Shown here one piece after another: positions 1 to 8,505 of a stretch of 64,000 bases of DNA (position 1 is its first letter; every line of letters begins with the position of its first letter). Made by a program: the position numbers and the translations under genes. The notes under the pieces are model-generated. The model did no database searches. It was not told the origin of the DNA and saw only the letters and a program-made list of their open reading frames with translations. The DNA is from JAJPXI01 sp051867655 (GTDB lineage: Bacteria; Bacillota; Clostridia; Oscillospirales; Oscillospiraceae), in the NCBI GenBank assembly GCA_051867655.1, contig JBJDYV010000018.1, positions 105,021-169,020 of the forward strand. Reading direction: 5' to 3'.

Positions 1-495
1 ACCCAAGCCGGACACACGACCATCGCGTCCAACCTGATGGACGGCTCGGCGGACCTGGGGGTTCTGTGTAAGGATATGCTCACCTCGGCGCTGGACTCCG
101 AAAGCTACAAGGATCTGGAATACTGGGCCTGCTTCTCCCCCACCCACCGGTTTAACAACTATGATGTCATCACGCCCGATATGCTGAAGGACGAGACCAT
201 CATCATCCCAAAAGGGAAAAACGGCATCTCCGTGGCCATCCGGGAGTATTTTCAGGCGTTCCACCAGGAACAGAAGATCGTCCTGGAGGATGTTTTTCCG
301 GACGACATCTGGCAGCTGGCCCATCATGGGAAGGGGATCGTATTCGTGCCGAAGCACAAGCACGGCAAGCACTGCGCGCCGCTTTCACCGCCGCTGTACA
401 GCCGGCTTGTGATCGCCTGGCGCAAAGGGGAAATGCTGACGCAGCAGAAAAAGGAACTGATCGCGTACATGACGCAATCCTACGATGGAACATGA
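1..495 (+). CDS. LysR-type transcriptional regulator, C-terminal part (partial)
   Basis: Frame 1 is open from the first base, so the gene begins upstream of the window; only the last 164 codons are present. The translation runs through a stretch like the effector-binding domain of LysR regulators (TIASNLMDGSADLGVL, then strand/helix alternation ending in a C-terminal helix). No DNA-binding helix-turn-helix is in view, so the family call rests on the effector domain pattern alone. The gene converges on the transketolase operon and shares a bidirectional terminator with it. Its regulatory target cannot be told from this fragment. Another periplasmic-binding-like regulator is possible. Confidence 0.55.
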   Translation, partial: TQAGHTTIASNLMDGSADLGVLCKDMLTSALDSESYKDLEYWACFSPTHRFNNYDVITPDMLKDETIIIPKGKNGISVAIREYFQAFHQEQKIVLEDVFPDDIWQLAHHGKGIVFVPKHKHGKHCAPLSPPLYSRLVIAWRKGEMLTQQKKELIAYMTQSYDGT

Positions 496-520
496 CCGCC
501 GCTGAATCCATACGGCTAAA

Positions 521-568
521 AAAGAACTCAGGTGAGCAATGCTGTGGCATCGTTCGCCTGAGTTCTTT
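521..568. terminator. Bidirectional hairpin terminator between LysR gene and transketolase operon
   Basis: A 12-bp perfect inverted repeat (AAAGAACTCAGG at 521-532, CCTGAGTTCTTT at 557-568) lies between two convergent genes, with A-rich sequence on the left and T-rich sequence on the right. It can serve both strands. Confidence 0.75.
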
Positions 569-574
569 CGTTTC

Positions 575-1543
575 TTACTTACGCTTAATTGCCCGCAGTG
601 CGGCCTGGACGATAGCAGTATCGGTCAAGCCAAAACGCTCCCGCAGATAGCTGACCGGGCCCACTTCGCCAAATTCGTCGTTCACGCCGACCATTTCCAC
701 CGGCACGGGCTTGTTCTTGATCAGGACTTCGCTGACCGCGCTGCCCAGACCGTTAATGATATTGTGGTTTTCCGCCGTCACAATGGCTCCCGTGTTCGCC
801 GCAGCGCGCAGGATCGCCTCTTCATCGATGGGCTTCCAGGTGAACATGTTGATCACACCGGCGGAAACGCCCTGCTCCGCCAGGATCTTCGCGGCGCTGA
901 TGGCCTCGGACACGCAGAAGCCGCTGGCAATGATCGTCACGTCGGTGCCCTCGAACAAAACGGCGGCCTTGCCCAGCTCGAAGGAAGAGCCGTCCTCATA
1001 CACCTTTTTGACGTCCTTGCGGACAAGGCGCATGTAAATCATACCCTCCGTTGCCGCGATCTGCGGCATCAGGTCGCGCAGCATCACGATATCGGTGGGC
1101 TCCACGACCATCATTCCGGGGATTCCCCGCATGATGCCCATATCCTCAAAGGGCATATGGGTCCCGCCGTTGTACGCGGCGGTGATGCCGGGGTCGGAGC
1201 CGATGACCTTCACGTTGGCGTGGTTGTACGCACCGGAAATAAAGATCTGGTCGCAGGCGCGGCGGGTGCAGAAGGGCGCGAAGGTGTGGGCAAAGGGGAT
1301 CTTTCCCTGTACGGCCAGGCCGCAGGCCATGCCGATCATATTGGCTTCCTGAATGCCGCAGTCCACCGTGCGCTCGGGATACTTTTTCTGGAAGGGCTTG
1401 GTTCCCATGGCTCCCATCAGGTCCGCGTCCAGCAGCACGATTTTTTCATTCTCAGCCGCCAGATCCAAGAGGGCCGCGCAGAACGCGTCGCGCATATTGG
1501 CGACGTCTTTCCCATTTTCTTTTGCTAAAATCAATTTTGTCAT
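575..1543 (-). CDS. Transketolase, C-terminal (pyrimidine-binding) subunit
   Basis: A 322-residue protein covering the pyrimidine-binding and C-terminal domains of transketolase; the N-terminal domain is the separate gene immediately upstream, 13 bp away, as is usual for split transketolases of Bacillota and Archaea. The pattern DCGIQEANMIGMACGLA carries the conserved ThDP-activating glutamate (E of GIQEAN). The start ATG follows GAGGTG. Split transketolases in catabolic operons often act on unusual ketose phosphates or keto acids rather than in the general pentose phosphate pathway. Here the partners are an alcohol dehydrogenase and a creatininase-fold hydrolase, so a dedicated sugar, inositol or keto-acid route is inferred. 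The actual substrate is unknown. Confidence 0.88.
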   Translation of the reverse strand: MTKLILAKENGKDVANMRDAFCAALLDLAAENEKIVLLDADLMGAMGTKPFQKKYPERTVDCGIQEANMIGMACGLAVQGKIPFAHTFAPFCTRRACDQIFISGAYNHANVKVIGSDPGITAAYNGGTHMPFEDMGIMRGIPGMMVVEPTDIVMLRDLMPQIAATEGMIYMRLVRKDVKKVYEDGSSFELGKAAVLFEGTDVTIIASGFCVSEAISAAKILAEQGVSAGVINMFTWKPIDEEAILRAAANTGAIVTAENHNIINGLGSAVSEVLIKNKPVPVEMVGVNDEFGEVGPVSYLRERFGLTDTAIVQAALRAIKRK

Positions 1544-1556
1544 GCTCGCGCACCTC

Positions 1557-2402
1557 TCAAATCCGGTCCATTTCCGCGCGAAGCTCGGACAACGCTTCTT
1601 CGAGCTCCTCGGGTTTCAGGCCGCGGCTGTGACTGCCGACCTGGTTTTCGGCCTTGCTCCAGCCCTTGCCCTTGATGGTGTTGAGAACGATCACGGACGG
1701 CGATCCGGTATGGTTCTTCGCGTTCTCGATCGCCTGATTGATCTGAGACACATCGTGTCCGTCGATGGACTGGCTGTACCATCCGAAGGCGGTGAATTTG
1801 GCGGCGATGTCGCCCACGCAGCACACCTCGTCGTTATCGGTCCGGCCGTCGATCTGCAGCTTGTTGAAGTCCACCAGAGCGATCAGGTTGTCCAGACGCT
1901 TGGACGCGGCAAGCATCGCCATCTCCCAGACCTGTCCCTCCTGAATTTCGCCGTCCCCGAAGATCACGTAGACCTTGTTCGGCTTTCCGTCCATTTTCAG
2001 GCCCATGGCGACGCCGGCCGCCGTGGATGCGCCCTGGCCCAAACTGCCGGTCGTCATGTCGATCCCCGGCGTACGGTTCCGGTCGCAGTGGCTGGGCAGA
2101 TTGGTATGGGGCTGATTCAGCGTCTCCAGCATCTCCTTGGGGAAGTATCCCCGCAGCGCCAAAGCGGCGTAGAGAGCCGGGCCGCAGTGTCCTTTGGACA
2201 TCACGACCCAATCACGATCCTCCCAGCCGGGATTCTTGGGGTCGTGCTTGAGCTGTCCGCCATAGAGCACCGCCAGAGCATCGGCAATGGACATGGAACC
2301 GCCCAAATGCCCCGCCGGAAGCCGCGCGATCATTTTGACGATCTCCATCCGGATCTGAACAGCAAGTCGTTTTGCCTCTTTTTCAGCAGCTTGATCCAGC
2401 AT
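1557..2402 (-). CDS. Transketolase, N-terminal (ThDP-binding) subunit
   Basis: A 281-residue ThDP-binding half of transketolase. GHLGGSMSIADALAVLYGG near the N terminus and the ThDP/metal motif GDGEIQEGQVWEMAML followed by NLIALVDFNKLQIDG are clear. An upstream in-frame codon would add nine residues, but the ATG at 2402 is preceded by AAGGAG with a 7-nt spacer and is preferred. It pairs with the downstream C-terminal subunit to form the active enzyme. It is the third gene of the operon read from the alcohol dehydrogenase. Confidence 0.9.
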   Translation of the reverse strand: MLDQAAEKEAKRLAVQIRMEIVKMIARLPAGHLGGSMSIADALAVLYGGQLKHDPKNPGWEDRDWVVMSKGHCGPALYAALALRGYFPKEMLETLNQPHTNLPSHCDRNRTPGIDMTTGSLGQGASTAAGVAMGLKMDGKPNKVYVIFGDGEIQEGQVWEMAMLAASKRLDNLIALVDFNKLQIDGRTDNDEVCCVGDIAAKFTAFGWYSQSIDGHDVSQINQAIENAKNHTGSPSVIVLNTIKGKGWSKAENQVGSHSRGLKPEELEEALSELRAEMDRI

Positions 2403-2430
2403 TTTGATTCTCCTTGACTTGTGATTCAAC

Positions 2431-2470
2431 GTTCCTGCGCTCCGAAACAGAGCTCCGGAGCGCAGGAAAC
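2431..2470 (-). other. Intercistronic hairpin between creatininase-like gene and transketolase
   Basis: A stem of about 14 bp (GTTCCTGCGCTCCG pairing with CGGAGCGCAGGAAAC) lies between two same-strand genes without a T-run. It is more likely an mRNA-stabilising or processing hairpin, or a leaky attenuator, than a full terminator. Confidence 0.45.
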
Positions 2471-2480
2471 ATCGATATGA

Positions 2481-3614
2481 TTATCTGTTAAAAATACCGC
2501 GCTTGGGCAGCTCGTGGACGGAGACCCAACCCTCGCTGAGCGGCTCCTTGAAGCAGCCGGCCACTTCCTCCGCGGGACGGGTGGTGAAGCCCTCGATGGG
2601 AGCGGTGCCGGCGGGATACTTCTCCAGCATCTCGGTGATCATCAGGGTGATGTACTCGCAGATGGCGGCGATGGGGCGCTTGGCCTTGAAGGCGTCGCCG
2701 CGGCTGGGATAACCCACGACGCCCTCGGGAGTGCCGTAACGCTCGATCACGTTGTGGCCCTCGCCTTCGGACCAGGTGTGGGCGCGGCCGTAGGAGTCCA
2801 CGGAGGTGTCATAGTGGCCGGCCAGAGCCAGGCCCTTGGGCTGGGCGTCCACGCAGACGCTCATATCGACCATGTCGCCGAACAGATAGTTGGCAACGCA
2901 GGTCTCGGCCTCGTCAGCGTGCACAAAGTGGGTAGTCAGGGAGTCGGGCTCATCGATGGGGATCCAGAACTCGCGGATGGCGCGGTGCCACTCCAGCTCA
3001 GAGACGATGGCGGGCAGCTGATATCTCTTGAAGAACTCCTGCACGGCGGACTCCAGCATCCACTTGTGGCCGTGGTTGTTCACCAGGATGAACTTGCGGT
3101 AGCCGTCATCCCACAGACCCAGCATGGTGTAGATCAGGGTCTCACGCACCACTTCCTCGGTGACCATGTAGGTGCCGGGCATGGCGACGTGATGATAGGG
3201 ATGTCCGCCGTAGTTGATGGGGGGCAGAGCCAGTGCGACCTCGATGCCCATCTTGGCAGTCTTGCGGCGCACGGCCTCGCAGATCTGGGTGACCATGTAG
3301 GTGTCCAGGCCGGAGGGATTGTGGACGCCGTGGTTCTCAGTGGTGCCGATGGGGATCAGAACGACGTCGTTCTTGCGGCGCTTCTCCATCACCTGATAGC
3401 GGGGAGTGTTCTGGATGTAGCAGCCGGCCTTGCCCAGCTCGGACTCGGCGGGCAGACCGTAATCCTTCAGGATCTCCTCGATCTCGTCGGTGGAGGCCTC
3501 CCAGATGCGCTTCTTCAGCAGGCCGGTGGAATTGTTCTCAAACTGGATCCGGGGGTAGTCGGTCATGTACCAGGTCTCGCCCATGACTTCCTTCTTGTAA
3601 GTTTTTCTTGACAT
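2481..3614 (-). CDS. Creatininase-family hydrolase, 3-dehydro-scyllo-inosose hydrolase (IolN)-like
   Basis: A 377-residue creatininase-fold metal hydrolase. GTTENHGVHNPSGLDTYM carries the Glu/His/Asp metal ligands and LVNNHGHKWMLE carries the second histidine cluster. Creatininase itself is about 260 residues; the longer size and the N-terminal extension resemble the IolN group, which opens 3-dehydro-scyllo-inosose in the Thermotoga-type inositol route, as I recall it. The neighbouring zinc alcohol dehydrogenase would match the IolM step. No inositol 2-dehydrogenase is present in the window, and the transketolase is not part of the known pathway, so the substrate could be another cyclic ketone or cyclic amide. 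Start ATG is preceded by GGAG at 8 nt. Confidence 0.7.
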   Translation of the reverse strand: MSRKTYKKEVMGETWYMTDYPRIQFENNSTGLLKKRIWEASTDEIEEILKDYGLPAESELGKAGCYIQNTPRYQVMEKRRKNDVVLIPIGTTENHGVHNPSGLDTYMVTQICEAVRRKTAKMGIEVALALPPINYGGHPYHHVAMPGTYMVTEEVVRETLIYTMLGLWDDGYRKFILVNNHGHKWMLESAVQEFFKRYQLPAIVSELEWHRAIREFWIPIDEPDSLTTHFVHADEAETCVANYLFGDMVDMSVCVDAQPKGLALAGHYDTSVDSYGRAHTWSEGEGHNVIERYGTPEGVVGYPSRGDAFKAKRPIAAICEYITLMITEMLEKYPAGTAPIEGFTTRPAEEVAGCFKEPLSEGWVSVHELPKRGIFNR

Positions 3615-3669
3615 TACAGATCGCTCCTTTTATATTTTGGTACCGTTTTTTTCGGTTGGCCTACAGGAT

Positions 3670-4731
3670 TCAGGGGGTGACAACCACCTTCATGGCGCCG
3701 TCCAGGCGCTTGGTGAAGGTCTCCATTGCCTTGTGGAAGTCCGACAGCGGGAAGACGTGCGTGATCATATCCTTCGCATTGATCTTTCCGGTGGACATCA
3801 GCTCCAGCACGTCCTTGCAGCAGGTGGGATTCGCCCGGGAGCCGTGCAGATGGATCTGATTCATAACCATCGTCTTGATGGGGATGGGATGCATGTCCTG
3901 CGTCGGCAGGGCGATATATGCGACCTGGCCGTTTTTGCGGGCGGCGTAGATGCACTGGGCCATCGCGGCGTCCGTTCCGGCGCAGTCAAACGCCTGATCC
4001 ACGCCGATGCCGCCGGTGATGTCCCGGACCGCCTTTACCACATCCGTCTCCTTCTCAAAGTCGATCAGATAGTCCGCGCCCAGCTTTCCGGCGATGGCCA
4101 GACGGTTGCCCCGACCGACCATGATGGTCTTGCTGCCCATGGCCTTGGCCAGCTCCATGGCGAACATACCGATGGGGCCGGGCCCGATAACGAGGGTGTA
4201 GCCGCCGGGAACAATGCCGGTCAGACGGGTCGCCTGCAGCGCCGTGCCGGCGGTGTCGGCCAGAGAGGCCTCCTCATACGACACATTCTCGGGGATCAGG
4301 GTCAGCGCCCGCACATTGTAGGCGTTGTAGTCCGCATACGCGCCCTGATAGGTAAAGCCGTAATGGCGGTGCCCGGTCTCCACTTTGCCGTAGTTCAGGC
4401 AGAGGTTGTACATACCCTTGCGGCAGTTTTCACAGGTGCCGCATCCGCAGTGCGCCTCGCCGGCCACCCGGTCGCCGACCTTGAATTCGGTCACATCCTC
4501 GCCCAGCGCCACGACCTCGCCCGAAAACTCATGACCGGGCGTGAACGGGAAGCTGGGGGGCCATCCGATGCTCAGGTATCCGCCGTCAAACACCTTGGGG
4601 TCCGAGCCGCAGATCGAGACCGCCTTGATCTTGACCAGCACTTCCTTGCTCTTGGGACGGGGCACCTCCACAGTCTCATAGGAGTAATCATTCGGGCCAT
4701 GCATTACGATCGCATGCATTGTCGTTTCCAT
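3670..4731 (-). CDS. Zinc-dependent medium-chain alcohol/polyol dehydrogenase
   Basis: A 353-residue MDR-family dehydrogenase. The catalytic zinc site is seen in SICGSD and GHEFSGEV, and the structural zinc loop has the usual cysteines (CGCGTCENCRKGMYNLC). A Rossmann motif (VIGPGPIGMFAMELAKAMG) binds NAD(P). It resembles sorbitol, threonine or scyllo-inosose dehydrogenases. It is the first gene of the minus-strand operon and faces the GntR gene across a 490-bp AT-rich divergent region. GGAGG is followed by GTG at 6 nt and ATG at 9 nt; the ATG at 4731 is taken here. It probably oxidises a ring or sugar hydroxyl to supply the ketone for the next enzyme. Confidence 0.85.
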   Translation of the reverse strand: METTMHAIVMHGPNDYSYETVEVPRPKSKEVLVKIKAVSICGSDPKVFDGGYLSIGWPPSFPFTPGHEFSGEVVALGEDVTEFKVGDRVAGEAHCGCGTCENCRKGMYNLCLNYGKVETGHRHYGFTYQGAYADYNAYNVRALTLIPENVSYEEASLADTAGTALQATRLTGIVPGGYTLVIGPGPIGMFAMELAKAMGSKTIMVGRGNRLAIAGKLGADYLIDFEKETDVVKAVRDITGGIGVDQAFDCAGTDAAMAQCIYAARKNGQVAYIALPTQDMHPIPIKTMVMNQIHLHGSRANPTCCKDVLELMSTGKINAKDMITHVFPLSDFHKAMETFTKRLDGAMKVVVTP

Positions 4732-5223
4732 CACGCTGTACCTCCAATATGTAAGCTTATTGATCTGCTCCGTTTCTTATGCTTGAATTCATTTTAATCG
4801 ATTTGGTATTTTCTTTGTATTTTTATTTTAATTTTTTAAATACAAAATGTCAAGTGACTCTTTCCATAATACGCGGCCCCAATATTTGTTTACTATTTCC
4901 ACACCTCTGGATAAAACGCACATTTTTCCCTTTTCCTGTTTCAAAAGCAGGGATATTTTGCTCAAAACAAGCCTATAAACGCGCTGTTTGTCCTCAGGCT
5001 CCCCTGTTTGGAAGAAAAATTTTTTCAACTTCGGCAGAAATATTTGAATTTTAAACTTGATTATCCGAACAGCAAATTGTATACTGTTAGCATTAAATTG
5101 TATTTACGATTTATTTCTAGTTTTTTCCTGCATCTTTTCTATCCCAGACCGCGCGATTTTTTCAGGCTCTTTTTTGTATACCACCGGAATACACGATTAA
5201 AAACATTCGTGCTGGAGGACAGA
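4732..5223. promoter_or_regulatory. Divergent AT-rich regulatory region with candidate GntR operators
   Basis: 492 bp without a gene, much more AT-rich than its neighbours. It holds an inverted repeat TTTGTATTT (4814-4822) / AAATACAAA (4838-4846), and direct copies of the same core as TTGTATAC at 5077-5084, TTGTAT at 5098-5103 and TTGTATAC at 5174-5181. FCD-type GntR regulators usually bind short dyads with a TNGTNNNACNA flavour, so these repeats are candidate operators for the adjacent regulator. No convincing -35/-10 pair could be fixed. Confidence 0.5.
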
Positions 5224-5874
5224 ATGGCAAAACAGACGACTTCAAAAAAACAGCTGGCGTATGACAGCATCAAAGAGATGATTTTAAACGGCGAGCTGAA
5301 AACCGGCGAACCTATCATTGAGCGGAAGCTCTGCGAAAGCCTCGGCATCAGCCGCACACCGATCCGGGCGGCTTTTACCGAGCTGTCCAAAGAGGGTCTG
5401 GTGGATATCGTCGAGGGCCGCGGCGTGTTTGTCTCCAAGATCCGCTTTGAGGACATGATCGAGGTCTATGATATCCGCGAGGCGCTGGAGTGTATGTCCA
5501 TCTCGCTGATGACCGAGCGGATCACCAGCGAGGAGCTGGCCCATCTGGAGGAAATCGTGGACCGTATGAAGTCCCTGACCGGCAGCAAGTTCATGGCGCT
5601 GGACATGGAGCTGCACACGACCATGGCGGTCTATTCCAAAAACAAGCGGCTGGCTCAGAACGTGGCCACGATCTACTCCCCCATCCGCCTGATGGCCGCG
5701 ACCGCGCAGAACGACCCCGATCTGTGCGCGACGGCTCTGAAAGAGCACCAGGAGATTCTGAAGGCCGTCACCGACCGCAACGTCGAGGCAGCCGTGGACG
5801 CCATGCGCCGGCACATCCACAGCGTTAAGGAATACCATATTAAAAAGTATTTCCTGTTCTCCTCTTCCCAGTGA
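5224..5874 (+). CDS. GntR-family transcriptional regulator (FadR/FCD subfamily)
   Basis: A 216-residue regulator with an N-terminal winged helix (residues about 5-75, with LCESLGISRTPIRAAFTELSKEGLV as the recognition region) and a helical FCD effector domain ending with EHQEILKAVTDRNVEAAVDAMRRHIHSV, whose histidines normally bind a metal beside the carboxylate effector. Although the frame is open from 5008, the ATG at 5224 has CTGGAGGA in front of it and fits the family length. It is divergent from the dehydrogenase-creatininase-transketolase operon and upstream of the tannase-like gene, so it probably controls one or both in response to a small organic acid. Confidence 0.88.
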   Translation: MAKQTTSKKQLAYDSIKEMILNGELKTGEPIIERKLCESLGISRTPIRAAFTELSKEGLVDIVEGRGVFVSKIRFEDMIEVYDIREALECMSISLMTERITSEELAHLEEIVDRMKSLTGSKFMALDMELHTTMAVYSKNKRLAQNVATIYSPIRLMAATAQNDPDLCATALKEHQEILKAVTDRNVEAAVDAMRRHIHSVKEYHIKKYFLFSSSQ

Positions 5875-5921
5875 CCGGCGCGGGTCCGTCCGTTCCCGGT
5901 CAGTCCCCCTATAGTCGTTCC

Positions 5922-5958
5922 GAGCACCTGACAGAACCACGGGTTTTGCCAGGTGCTC
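5922..5958 (+). terminator. Hairpin downstream of GntR gene
   Basis: GAGCACCTG (5922-5930) pairs with CAGGTGCTC (5950-5958), followed by TCTATC. There is no strong T-run, so this is a weak terminator or a leader hairpin for the tannase-like gene. Confidence 0.4.
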
Positions 5959-5991
5959 TCTATCAAATGAAAGAAAGTGAGGCCAGTAACC

Positions 5992-7506
5992 ATGTCCATT
6001 GATCTGCGGTTTGATCCCACCGCCTATGTACCCGGCATCGTAACGGTAAACGGGACCGAGGTTCCCTATCGTCTTTACCAGAATATTCCCTATGTGTCAA
6101 AGCCGAACGCCCCCGAGATCCAGGTTCTGAACATCTATGTGCCCGAGGCGCTGGCGGAAGACCACAGCGCCCCGATCTATTTTCTCCAAAGGACCGGCGG
6201 CATGGGCGAGTGCGAACCGTATACCATGGAAAAGGAACGGGAAAGCATCGCCGCCGCGCTGAAATTTGAAGCACAGCTCAAGAAAGGCCCTCTGACGCCC
6301 GTGGGCAAAAATGAGAGCTATGAGGGCGCGACCGAGGAGTGGCAGGACTCCACGCGCTGCTTTATCCCCCGTGTGCTGTATGAGGGCTATGTCTTTGTCT
6401 CCCCCGGCGCCCGGGGCCGGGATACCGTCGTCGACGGCGTCTATGTCGGCCGGGGCGAGCTGCCCATGAGCATCGTGGATCTGAAGGCGGCCATCCGCTA
6501 TCTGCATTACAACAAGGGCGTGATCCCCGGCGACCCGGATAAGATCATCGCGGACGGCACCAGCTCCGGCGGAGGCATGAGCGCCCTGCTGGGCGTCACC
6601 GGCAACAGCAAGCACTATGACAAATACCTGATGGACATCGGCGCGGCCCCCGCCCGGGACGATATCTACTGCAGCGTCGTCAACTCCCCCATCACGGATT
6701 TCAAGCACATCGACCTCGCCTACGAATGGATGTTCAGCCCCGACCGGGTCAAGGGCCTGTTTGCGGACGACCCCGTCTCCGCCGCCATGAGCAAGGCCAT
6801 GGCAGGGCGGTATGAGGAATATGTCAACTCCCTGGAGCTGAAGCACCCGGAGACGGGAACGCCCATCGGGTTCGGCGAACAGGATACCTACACGCCGTAT
6901 TTTCTGGAGCAGCTGAACCGCTCCGCCACGGTCTACCTGTCCTCCCTGTCCGACGAAGAGCGCCGGGCGTGGCTGGCGGATGAGCGCAATCAGGGCGTCG
7001 TCACCTGGAACGGCAGGCGCGCGGAGATCACGGACCTGGCGGCGTTTATCAACTGGAACAGCGGGCGCTGGATGCGCTACATCGGCTGCTTTGACGGGTT
7101 CGACGCCCAGCCCTCCCGGGAAAACCAGGCTTTCGGCTCCCCCGACGGGAAGAACAGCCATTTCAGCCCGCCGATGGGAGAGGTCGTCTCCTCCTTTGCG
7201 GGGTATGAGCAGGCCGGAAAAGAGTGGATCGAAAGTGCGCAGACGAACGTCAGGGGCGAATATCTGGTCAACCCCATGAACTTCATCGGCACCGATGAGA
7301 AGGCCGACATCGCTCCCATCTGGTACATGCGCTGCGGAGCCCATCACGAGACCACGCTGAACCTGTTCCTCAACCTGGTGCTGCGGCTGCAAAACCACAC
7401 CAACGCCCTGATCAACGCCCGGTACTCCTGGACCATGCGCCACACCACCATCTCCAACATCCAGGCGGACGAAACCTTCGCGTTTCTCAACGCCCACTGC
7501 AAATAA
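5992..7506 (+). CDS. Tannase-like (subtype B tannase/feruloyl esterase) alpha/beta-hydrolase
   Basis: A 504-residue cytoplasmic alpha/beta-hydrolase. The nucleophile motif is DGTSSGGG with Ser191 central to G-T-S-S-G. The acid/base end lies in the last third: DEKADIAPIWYMRCGAHHETT, then WTMRHTTISN, a pattern shared with Lactobacillus-type tannases. There is no signal peptide, so substrate must be imported. Bacterial subtype B tannases hydrolyse galloyl and related phenolic esters. The presence of an LpdC-like gallate decarboxylase and a pyrogallol transhydroxylase in the same window supports a gallate-releasing role. The ATG at 5992 is preceded by GTGAGG; an in-frame GTG at 5977 overlaps that ribosome site and is less likely. 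A feruloyl or chlorogenate esterase remains possible. Confidence 0.75.
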   Translation: MSIDLRFDPTAYVPGIVTVNGTEVPYRLYQNIPYVSKPNAPEIQVLNIYVPEALAEDHSAPIYFLQRTGGMGECEPYTMEKERESIAAALKFEAQLKKGPLTPVGKNESYEGATEEWQDSTRCFIPRVLYEGYVFVSPGARGRDTVVDGVYVGRGELPMSIVDLKAAIRYLHYNKGVIPGDPDKIIADGTSSGGGMSALLGVTGNSKHYDKYLMDIGAAPARDDIYCSVVNSPITDFKHIDLAYEWMFSPDRVKGLFADDPVSAAMSKAMAGRYEEYVNSLELKHPETGTPIGFGEQDTYTPYFLEQLNRSATVYLSSLSDEERRAWLADERNQGVVTWNGRRAEITDLAAFINWNSGRWMRYIGCFDGFDAQPSRENQAFGSPDGKNSHFSPPMGEVVSSFAGYEQAGKEWIESAQTNVRGEYLVNPMNFIGTDEKADIAPIWYMRCGAHHETTLNLFLNLVLRLQNHTNALINARYSWTMRHTTISNIQADETFAFLNAHCK

Positions 7507-7547
7507 CGCGCCCCGGAGCGGAAAGGAAGTCCTGCGGCTGTGCAAGT

Positions 7548-7620
7548 GGATATATCAGCCCAGGCCTGTGTGGAAGGGTACGTCGCCCTGGCCACCTGCG
7601 AGAGCGCAGTGATATATAAA
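7548..7620 (+). promoter_or_regulatory. Candidate structured leader (three-way junction) before EamA gene
   Basis: Just ahead of the EamA ribosome site, ATATATCA (7550-7557) pairs with TGATATAT (7610-7617). Inside are a perfect hairpin CTGCG-AGAG-CGCAG (7596-7609), which abuts the closing stem, and a second arm (CCAGG...CCTGG with an inner GGG/CCC pairing, about 7559-7594). The layout resembles a small riboswitch-type junction, but I do not recognise a known class. It could also be chance pairing in a GC-rich stretch. Confidence 0.35.
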
Positions 7621-7638
7621 ATTGGAGGTGACTCACTC

Positions 7639-8502
7639 GTGAAACGCGGGTATTTGTACTTAATTGTCACGTTTTTTCTGTACGGGAGCATCTACGTCGC
7701 CAACAAGTTTGTTCTAGGAAGCGTTCCACCATTTACCCTCCTTTTTTTGCGTCAGGCAATCGCAGCCATCGTTCTCGCTGCTTTAGCTTTGAAAAAGGGA
7801 TTAATGCATGTTGAAAAAAAACACTGGATCTATTTCTTAGCTCTTGGCATCGTGGGCTACTTTTCATCCGTCGGCCTGCAAACCGTGGCAACAAGTCTCA
7901 TGGACGCATCTGTATCGGCATTGCTCAACTCCATGAACCCAGTCTTTATCTCTTTGTTCGCGGTTCTTTTACTGAGAGAAAGGCTGACCTGTAATAAAGT
8001 GGTTGGAATCCTCTGCTCTTTGGTTGGCGTCTGTATCGTTATCGGAATTCAGGATAACGGCATCAGTTTTTTAGGAATCATTTTTTCCATTACCTCGGTA
8101 CTGCTCTGGTCCCTGATCTCTGTATTGGTTCGTAAAATTTCAGCATATTATCCGAGTGAGCAGATCACGTTAATTGGTTTTTTGATTTCGCTTCCATTCT
8201 GTTTTATCGCATCTGAAATCGAACTTCAGGTTAAAACAGCAACATTCTCGACACAGACGGTCCTTGCGATACTTTACATTGCAATTTTTTGTACCGCTTG
8301 CGGTTATTTGCTTTGGAATCGCAGTCTAACCCTGCTGGATGCTTCCGTATGCTCACTATTCTATCCGCTTCAGCCATTGTTTGCAGCAATTCTAGGTATT
8401 ATTCTGTTGGGTGAATCCATCAGTATAAACTTCATCGTTGGCGGATTATTCATTTCCGCTGGTGTTCTTATTGGCCTGCTTGAAAAAAAGCATAATACTT
8501 GA
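7639..8502 (+). CDS. EamA/DMT-superfamily transporter
   Basis: A 287-residue membrane protein with about ten hydrophobic segments arranged as two five-helix repeats, typical of EamA permeases. Recognisable features are FLRQAIAAIVLAAL in the first repeat, NSMNPVFISLFAVLLLRERL at the end of it, and FYPLQPLFAAILGIILLGE in the second. The GTG at 7639 follows GGAGGTGA with a 7-nt gap and is the preferred start. The gene is visibly richer in A+T than all its neighbours (runs such as TTAATTGGTTTTTTGATTT), which suggests recent acquisition. Substrate cannot be told; being downstream of the tannase-like gene it might move a phenolic or metabolite. Confidence 0.85.
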   Translation: MKRGYLYLIVTFFLYGSIYVANKFVLGSVPPFTLLFLRQAIAAIVLAALALKKGLMHVEKKHWIYFLALGIVGYFSSVGLQTVATSLMDASVSALLNSMNPVFISLFAVLLLRERLTCNKVVGILCSLVGVCIVIGIQDNGISFLGIIFSITSVLLWSLISVLVRKISAYYPSEQITLIGFLISLPFCFIASEIELQVKTATFSTQTVLAILYIAIFCTACGYLLWNRSLTLLDASVCSLFYPLQPLFAAILGIILLGESISINFIVGGLFISAGVLIGLLEKKHNT

Positions 8503-8505
8503 GTC

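Noticed and set aside
4828..5223. Extra small genes or an N-terminal extension of the GntR protein in the AT-rich divergent region
   Set aside because: No ribosome site upstream; the ATG at 5224 gives the normal family length, and the region looks regulatory.
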